Below, piece by piece: positions 56,312 to 64,000 of a stretch of DNA of 64,000 bases. The stretch is from Amoebidium appalachense (Eukaryota; Ichthyosporea), in assembly GCA_963693365.1 (NCBI GenBank), contig CAVNZM010000009.1:4712001-4776000 (forward strand). Direction: 5' to 3'. The position numbers and the translations under genes were made by a program. Position 1 is the stretch's first letter. Every line of letters begins with the position of its first letter. The notes below the pieces were generated by a model, which saw only the letters and a list, made by a program, of their open reading frames with translations, was not told the origin of the DNA and did no database searches.

Positions 56312-58868
56312 GGTGAAACCTGCGGTAAGACGTGCGCAAACAGTGAGTTCATTACCCCGTAACAACCAGCTTCAAAGGAAAATACATGAAGACACACAGA
56401 GTCATGAGATGAGAAGCCTTAGAGGCAAGTGGGGCAATATAGCGTTAAACTTGTTTGCCGAAGATGTACACAGCTTTACAACATCAATGTTTCAGGTTCG
56501 TTGACAGAATCTAGGTCATGTGCTGACCTATGCCGTTCGTAAGTACGAGATATAAAAGGAGAATGCAAGGCCTAGGCGATAGAAGCGGGAGTATGTATAC
56601 TCGGTATTTTGGTTTCAGAGATCGCAACAAAACATGATTGACAGATAGCCACTGACTAGCTGTGATGAGCGAAACACGCCAGAGCTATCTCTGATAACGC
56701 CAATGACCCCTGTTAGCATACACCAATACACTTGCATGCATTCCCCCGAGCTTACTGGGAAAGCGGGAGGTCTCAAGAGGAATAAACGTTTCCAAACCAT
56801 GTCACTCCAGCTGCATCACTGTAATCTCGAGCAAGTCATGATGTGGGCTAGGCAACACACGGCAAGCACATGGGCATTCTAAGAGATGCCGACCTTTAGT
56901 GTGCGTTTCGGACGGAAACTATCCCTTCACCTTTCAGAGTTGTACCTATAGGAAGGTTATTTCGGTTGTATGAGCGGTCAACACAAACACAAAAGCAAGG
57001 TCGCCGGCCGGGACACAGCTGTTGTTTGAAAGCCCAAAAGGCTTTTTTCTGTTTATATACGTGTGTGGGCTTCCCGCCAATGAACCATCGGGAAAGTGGC
57101 TCTAGCTTGCAGGTGATTAGCTGGAAAGAAGGGGTAAAAGACCTTATAATTAGCTTCATGACTAATGATTTGTTAACTCTCCAGTTTTTTATCACTGATG
57201 TTTTTTATACTATATTTTATTATTAAGAAAACTTTTTTTGTTTTAATGTTATTAAGGTGCTGATATATCGTGTTAATACTATTGTAAAGTACACTATCGA
57301 TCAGTTCAAACTGCTTTTACCCCATTCTAACCTAAAAAGGTAAATGGCTCACCCCCTGCTTTGTAATCCAATCAAAACCTTGTTGTGGCTCAGACGTAAA
57401 TATCTCGCATAGTTGCATTGCACGGCCCGTGCGCCTTCGTTCGAACGTTGTGTTCATGCAGCCCTTTTTTCAACCACTGTTTCTTCTTGAAGTTGAAAAT
57501 TTCCCCTTCTTTCTGTCATTCATATACATCACACAAAGTGTAAACTGTATATGAAATTTTATATCTCGATGCTTTTGTTGCCTGCGATTTCGGCGACAGC
57601 TGAGTGTAATTTTTATCGGAATCCTACAAAGGCACTCATGAGCCTCTTTCGCTGTTCATTGTGTCCGAAATGGCCAGCTGCCGCGCCTGAGCTGGCCCAT
57701 GCGCGCATGCAGTGCCAGAGTGCATGCAGGGTCCGCTTTTTATGTAATGCAATTGCAGTAAACAGGTAAAGAGCTAGGAGATATTTGGGGCATCAATTAC
57801 ACCATCGATATCGGCCGTATTATCGATGCCATAAATGCCACCATCTGTATTAAACGTGGGAGAAATTTATGCATCAATTACCTCACCAATTTTTTCATCA
57901 CCGATGGTGGCATTTACGGCACCTAATTACAGTGGCCGAACAATTCACAGTGGTAATTCCAACCTGAATTTCTCGGACTCCAACCGGGCACTCTGGCTGG
58001 AGTAATCCACGGTATAAATGTCACAAGGAATGTCACCGGAGGGATGCTCGGTGTATTTGCTGACAGGCGGAATTCATGGCGTAAATTGCCCTGGCCCCTG
58101 GCCCTGACCCCCTCCCCCCCCCCCCCCCCCCCCCCCTGTACACCCCCCTCTCCCCCCTTCTCCCTCCCCCTTCCCCTCCCCCCCCCCCCCCCCCCCCCAC
58201 CCTCTCCTCCTCCACTCCCCCACCCCACCCCACCCTCTGACCTCCCCCCCCCCCCTCCCCCCCCCCCCCCCACCCACCCACCCATCCGCTCCCCCCTCCC
58301 CCTCTCCCCCACCCATCCCTTCCCACTGGCCTAAGCATGATAGAAAATTAGCACAGACACATGAATAATGACATTGCACGAAGCATAAACTTTAATGGTA
58401 CCTGTCGATTATAGCATCTGTCAGGATGGCATTACACACTGCCAAGTTGATAAACGTCATGTCGAACAGCCTATGGTAGGTCTACCAATGCATTACTTAT
58501 CAATCATATTAAGTCTTGTAGGTATTGGCCAAAGTTCCTGACTGTAAAAAACGTAAAACAATAATCTAGCATGCTACTTGGCATGGTGTTTTAAGGCAAC
58601 GGAAACCCAATTATCAAATGGAAGGTATATTAATAATGGCAACATACACCCACGACACACAAGGAGTGGGAGACAGGGATAAGGGGATTTGGGGGGGGGG
58701 AGAGGGGGAGGGGGGGGAGGGGGAGGAAGAAATTAAAAAGGAAAAGAAAACCCTAGCTACAGTGAAATAAAACATTTCCACTGCCGGCTAGGCTAGGTGT
58801 TAGAACAGTGCCAAAATACCTTCCGTACCCACCAAGGCCGTTCAGTCATCTCCTTCCGAGTCATCTGA
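56312..58868. other. Spacer upstream of the AIF gene
   Basis: Mostly unique sequence of moderate GC to about 58080, then a C-rich run (58108-58300). No exon, RNA gene or clear promoter element was found on either strand. A cluster of related short words (AATTCACAGTGGTAAT, GCATCAATTACACCATCG, GTAATTCC) occurs at 57790-57975 and recurs near the right window edge. Confidence 0.4.
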
Positions 58869-59309
58869 TCAACGCTCCCGCTGCTTGGCAAGCAACATCT
58901 CCGCCATCTCCTCGTTAATGACCTTGCTCGTGCAGAGGATGCGTACACAGTCGTGCATGCTGACGCGTGGCTTCTTGCTCTGCTCGAATACCTGACACAA
59001 CTTCGGACCGTCCGTGCCATTTTGTCATGCCTGCAGCTACCACTCTTGCTCTCCGTGCTGCCTGTACAGCCTGCTAGCCCTCTTCGTCCTCGGGACATGG
59101 CGGACATGGCTGCCACGGACACTTTCTTTACGATAGCACCATACTTGTCCGTATCCACCTCCTTGTAGATGCCCAGCTCTATCTCAGCCTTCCAAACGCT
59201 ATCGCGACGGCGCTGCATCAGAACAAGAGCGGGGGCAAGGAAAATGTAAATGGGTGTGAGTGTGGGTGTATGAGAGTCGAGGGTGGGGGGGGGGGGGGTT
59301 CCCTTTTTT

Positions 59310-59358
<49 letters not shown>

Positions 59359-59605
59359 CTGGAAAACCAACAGCACAATATGGGAGGGAGACAGAGTAGT
59401 GCAAGGGATGGGCAGTTGTGGGTATATACCTGTGTGCTTATGTGCCTGCGGTGTATGTGTGTATCGGTAGAAACCAGGTTGGCAACCAGTGCCAACGCAC
59501 GGTTGACCACGAATAGCCTGTGCAAGCACGCTCACATATGTAACCGTAAGCGGATACACCTAATACATACACAGGGAGAGAGGGGGGGGGGGGGGGGGGA
59601 AGGGG

Positions 59606-59650
<45 letters not shown>

Positions 59651-59706
59651 GAGAGAAAAGAAGAGTGAGAAAGGGGGAGGGGGAAGGAGGTGGGGGAGAC
59701 AGACAG

Positions 59707-59750
<44 letters not shown>

Positions 59751-59766
59751 GGGGAGGGAGAGAGAG

Positions 59767-59801
<35 letters not shown>

Positions 59802-60000
59802 AGAGAGGAGTCGTGTTATGAGGGGGACGCTGAAAGAGGACTGGGGGAAGAGAGAAAGGCTTTTTGTACCTGGGCATTATCCCCCAAGAATACTCTGGAA
59901 GCTTCGCTCGTCAACGAAAAACGTTCTTGTAACGTTTAGACACATATCAGTCGGGCAAAAAATAGCAAACAACGCGAAAATGCGCACGTGCGTTTGCAGT

Positions 60001-60091
<91 letters not shown>

Positions 60092-60202
60092 CACTTGACA
60101 ATGTTGTCTGCAACAAACTTACACCCTGACTGCGCCCATGCAAGGCTTATTCTTGCGATATCGGTGTATACCACCCTCTTGGCCCCCCACTGCCACACAG
60201 CC
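58869..60202 (-). CDS. Unrecognised small gene, four-exon model, 3' complete
   Basis: Candidate exons 60202-60090, 59925-59870, 59212-59123 and 58991-58869 (TGA) join in phase (1, 0, 0). Readings: AVWQWGAKRVVYTDIARIS..., RFSLTSEASRVFLGDNAQ, VWKAEIELGIYKEVDTDKYG then AIVKK, and KKPRVSMHDCVRILCTSKVI followed by NEEMAEMLLAKQRER. The C-terminus is helical and charged. The third exon loosely recalls the Y-x-E-V-D-x-x-x-Y-x-x-I-V segment near the N-terminus of DNA polymerase alpha, but nothing else of that enzyme is present, so I do not assign it. The first intron starts at a (GT)n repeat. Upstream exons were not found. Confidence 0.35.
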
Positions 60203-61062
60203 CTGCTGCCACCACCATACACATACACCTCTTGGCATTTCTGTTAAACCGGAATTCCTAAAACACACTCGTTTAGCCGTTTATTGTGTGTTCCCACACA
60301 CCCAAACACAAATGCTACATACAGTGACCCTCCCCTCCCCTCCCCCCCCTCTCCCTCCCGCGCCGCCTGCGTCCCGAGTCTCGGTTTCTTCCACTTGCAC
60401 ATTCACTTTATTACTTCCTCCCCCCTCCCCCCCTCCCCCCCCCCCCCCCCTTCCCCCCTCCCTGTGCTTTATCTCTTTGTGTCCCCCCTCCCCCCCACCC
60501 CCTCCCCCCCCCTCCCCCCCCCCTCCCCCCGCGCCCATTCATCCCATCACATTCTCGTGTGTGCGCGCTCACATGTCCAATGGGTTTGGGTGCGCTGGTG
60601 TATGCGGATGTGTGTGGTTTCTTTTTGGTTTTTTTTTTTTTTTTTTTTTTTGTGGGTGGGGGGGGGGGGGGGGAAAGGGGGCGGGGGGGGAGGGGGGGGG
60701 CGTGTGTGTGTGTGTGGGTGGGGGGGGGGAGGGAGGATGGAAGGGTTGGTGGTGGTGTGTGTGTGTGTTGGGGGGGGGGGGGGGGGGGGGGGGGAGGGAG
60801 GGGGGAGGGGGGGGGGGGGGAGTGAAATTATTATCGAAAAACATTATTGAAATTACTCGCCGTGCATACTTGCATATCTTTCCGTTGAATAAATCCAGTC
60901 AAAAGAAAAAGAAAAATTACTCTGTTTTATAAGACCCCCCCCCCCCCCCTCTTCCTCCGCCAAGCCCCCCTCTTCGCCACCGCCGCCGCTGGCTCTCGAA
61001 TATCCCACTTGCACACTTGCTCATTTACTCCTCTCCCCCCCCCCCCCCCCCCCTTTCCTGAC

Positions 61063-61114
<52 letters not shown>

Positions 61115-61128
61115 GCCCCCCTCCCTCC

Positions 61129-61159
<31 letters not shown>

Positions 61160-61241
61160 CTCCGTTCTTCCTCACTCCCCTGCGCACGCGTGTATGTGGT
61201 GGTTTAGGTGCTTGCGTGTGTATGGGGATATGTGTAGGGTT

Positions 61242-61377
<136 letters not shown>

Positions 61378-61688
61378 AAGGTATTATGGAAAGGAAAGGC
61401 ATCACAATCATTCTGTTTTGAGGAATCCCCCCTCCCCCCTCCCCCCTCCCCCCCCCCCCTCCAACCGCCTCCCCCACCCGTCCCACCCACCCACCAAAAA
61501 AAAAAAAAAGAAAAAGAAAGAAAGAAATGACCGGAAAGGCAAAAAAAAATGGGGGAACTAGAAACAAAACAAAACCAAAAAAAAAAAAAATGTCGTGCAT
61601 CTGATGGATCATAGTCGGTATCGGAAAAATTGGTCAGGAAAGCCTGGACTCCGAGACCTGACACTTTTTTTTTAGCCCGGTCATTCAG

Positions 61689-61895
61689 GTGGGTCAGGTA
61701 CTGACATGTGCTTGGTGCCAGCTTCTTCTCTCGGCTGTGGACAATGCCCTGCGGTCGTATCTCCCCAACGACAGCATCGTGCAGCTGTGGGACCTGCTTC
61801 AGCAGCACCACGAGGAATATCACAAGCTGAACGGTGATTGGGCCGTGTCTATCAGCTACCACATGGCCCTGCACCTGCGCGAATTATGTAACTGA
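61689..61895 (+). CDS. Terminal exon of an unrecognised gene
   Basis: Follows TTTTTTTTTAGCCCGGTCATTCAG and reads VGQVLTCAWCQLLLSAVDNA, LRSYLPNDSIVQLWDLLQQH, then HEEYHKLNGDWAVSISYHMA and LHLRELCN before TGA at 61893-61895. It is leucine-rich and probably alpha-helical, with balanced codon use unlike the surrounding repeats. The opposite strand is also open but looks less protein-like. Upstream exons on the plus strand were not identified among the repeats at 60.2-61.6 kb. Confidence 0.45.
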   Translation: MGQVLTCAWCQLLLSAVDNALRSYLPNDSIVQLWDLLQQHHEEYHKLNGDWAVSISYHMALHLRELCN

Positions 61896-61989
61896 CTACC
61901 TGAGTGATTTAAACCTTGGTGCACGCCCCCTTCCCCTCCCTCCCCCCCCGCGCGCCCCCTAACATACACACAAAAACACACACACACAT

Positions 61990-62055
<66 letters not shown>

Positions 62056-62448
62056 CACACAACACACACACACACACAAAAGAGGAGAAAGAAAGATAAG
62101 AAGGAAACAAGAGAGACAGAAAGAATTCAAGTACGGCTCCAACTCTGCAAGAGAGAAGGGGAGAGGCGTGGACACAGTAACAAGACCAAACAAAGCTCAT
62201 GAAAACTAATAGCAAGTTAAAATGTATGTTCTGGAAGGTGAGGTGAATGGCTGATATTCTCCCAGCCACACAGATGGTGTCAGTGCAAATGTGGGGATAG
62301 GGGTGGGCATGGGGCCGGTTTGTGGAACAGTTACATGGATAAGGGTGTACATGCACCGGTGAAGAAACCAAAGACGCGGCACACACACACACATTATCGC
62401 GTGCACACACACACACACACACACACACCGTGACGCATGCGCACACAC

Positions 62449-62525
<77 letters not shown>

Positions 62526-63157
62526 GACACACACAGTGACACACACACAGTGACACACACGAGCAACCCATGCCAACTTAGTTACACAGCCCCGCCAGCC
62601 TACATGTGCGGGCAATCCGTATGTATGCACATGCACATGCCCACACATGCCCACACATGCACGCGCTTGCGCGCACACATATTCAAGCACAAGCACCCAC
62701 ACCGACTACACACAGCATCCATCGAGAACCGTATCTGACCAAACGTGCACGCGCACACATACACACATACATGTGCATGTGCGCAACCACCTAGCACGCA
62801 TGCGTGCAGAAGTGCGCACTCACACTCACAGCTTGCCACATGCAGACAACGTAAGCAACAAACCTAGCATGGGGGTTAAAGGGGATAGCATTACACCTGC
62901 ACACTGCATGCACTGCCCACAGCAAGGATATATGGTGCCATATTAGGAGCATAGGTAGACTTTCGTACTTTGCTAACTTGGAACCTGTGTTCTCTCCCCC
63001 CATCCCCCCCCCCCCCCCCCCCCCGTCCCCTCCCCTCCCCCTCCCCCCCTTCTCTCTCTCTCACTCAGCCTCTTCCCCCCCCCCCCCCCCCCTCCTCTTC
63101 CCCCCTCTCCCCATCTCCCCCCCTTTCTCCCCCCCCCCCTCTCTCTGTCTCTCTCCG

Positions 63158-63207
<50 letters not shown>

Positions 63208-63265
63208 CCCCCCCCCCCCCCCCCCCTCCCCTCCCCCTAATCCTCCACCTTCTTTTTCTGCTCAG
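61896..63265. other. Repeat-rich spacer
   Basis: (CA)n arrays at about 61990-62080 and 62455-62522, scattered CA-rich minisatellite to 62850, and a C/CT tract at 62996-63240. The unique segment 62190-62390 shows no supported coding signal. Confidence 0.4.
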
Positions 63266-63349
63266 TGTTGCAGTTCACCATATCATGATCTGCAAAGTAG
63301 CATGATGCCTCAACCTCGATCTCGGCGATATATCAACAACCTAGCCATT
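63266..63349 (+). CDS. Internal exon of an unrecognised gene running off the right edge
   Basis: 84 bp (28 codons, phase 0 to 0) with a textbook acceptor (pyrimidine tract, TTTTTCTGCTCAG) and donor (GTAAGTG). It reads CCSSPYHDLQSSMMPQPRSR followed by RYINNLAI. There is no family signature. It is the only frame without a stop. The following exon is not obvious before 64000. Confidence 0.4.
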
Positions 63350-64000
63350 GTAAGTGTTGCCATTTTCTTCTACTTACAAAATCCTAGCACGAGAAAATGT
63401 TTGTTTTTTAAGCGACGCTGGTGGTTGCAGAACTAATGCTACGGTACGTGTGCTCATCTGTAGCTCGCCATACAACGGATGTAATAGAGGAAATTGTTGC
63501 TGTGATTGGCATTGCCAATCACAGCTGGTATAATTGCTGGAGGCATTGCCGGCACCGATTACAATAAAAGCAGTAATTCACGGTGTCATTTGTGCACGCA
63601 CGCCTCCTAGGGGAAAAATAGGCGGTGTGAATTGCACATCTATGCCAAGGAGGGGATAAATTTATGGTGATGTCGGCGCATCAATGTTTCCTCCGGGAGT
63701 AATTGATGGTGGAATCGACGTTTCCAAATTCTCCTAGTTCTTACCTGTGGACACATTCATATTATATGCACCATAGACAGACAGATCTTTCACTTCTCCC
63801 CCTCCAACCACACACACACACACATGCTACCTCCGGACGTATGTGTTCGGATCCGAAAGCCTGACCTGGCCAATTGTCGACTAAATGCATTTGAGGAACC
63901 ACAGATAGAAAAGTAGGAATATGCCACATACCTTTTCATAAGATCCCCGCTACCCCTCCCTATCTACAGCCTCTCATTTCTAGATCCGGGTGATTGCCCT
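63350..64000. other. Right-edge non-coding sequence
   Basis: Unique sequence with a perfect 12-bp-stem hairpin (GCTGTGATTGGC/GCCAATCACAGC, about 63499-63525) and TAATTCAC/TGAATTAC-like words shared with 57790-57975. No exon is supported. Confidence 0.35.

Noticed and set aside
59120-59215. DNA polymerase alpha N-terminal similarity
   Set aside because: A short Y-x-E-V-D-x-x-x-Y pattern only; no polymerase domain exists downstream before the AIF gene.
58793-59404. 203-residue minus-strand ORF through the small gene model
   Set aside because: Its second half (RTVRSCVRYSSRARSHAS...) is in a poorer frame than the spliced alternative, which ends in a natural stop.

Overview
The window is nuclear DNA from an intron-rich eukaryote, most likely a protist or alga; nothing in it fixes the lineage. 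Exons are short, separated by GT-AG introns packed with very long G/C homopolymers and (CA/TG)n, (GA)n and (GTGA)n arrays. Most long open frames here are only translations of these repeats, so genes were rebuilt exon by exon from splice sites, codon phase and protein family features.

Layout. At the left edge (114-1624, +) are the last exons of a leucine-rich-repeat (LRR) protein. At 4694-6590 (-) lies a decayed F-box/LRR gene with a 16-bp tandem duplication and four in-frame stops. From 41629 down to 11298 (-) runs one 30-kb gene of at least 40 exons. It encodes a bacterial-type alpha-2-macroglobulin (YfhM/MagD-like) of about 2,300 residues with a signal peptide, a C-terminal membrane helix and a cytosolic tail, but no thioester motif. 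A tRNA-Asp(GTC) gene sits on the same strand inside one of its introns. At 42-46 kb is a mostly gene-free stretch with an ORF resembling the tail of a poly-A retroelement. From 56311 to 46209 (-) lies a 12-exon gene for an apoptosis-inducing-factor (AIF) type mitochondrial flavoprotein. At 58.9-60.2 kb (-) is a small unrecognised four-exon gene model. At 61.7 kb and 63.3 kb (+) are single exons of unrecognised genes.

The introns carry other structures: a near-perfect 430-bp foldback, two MITE-like elements with terminal inverted repeats, and a family of short interspersed repeats bounded by G-tracts. Introns of the two large minus-strand genes often start with poly-C a few bases after the 5' splice site and end with (CA)n running into the CAG acceptor. 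The genes do not form a pathway. The macroglobulin is a predicted surface protein, AIF a mitochondrial oxidoreductase, and F-box/LRR proteins are typical ubiquitin-ligase substrate adaptors.
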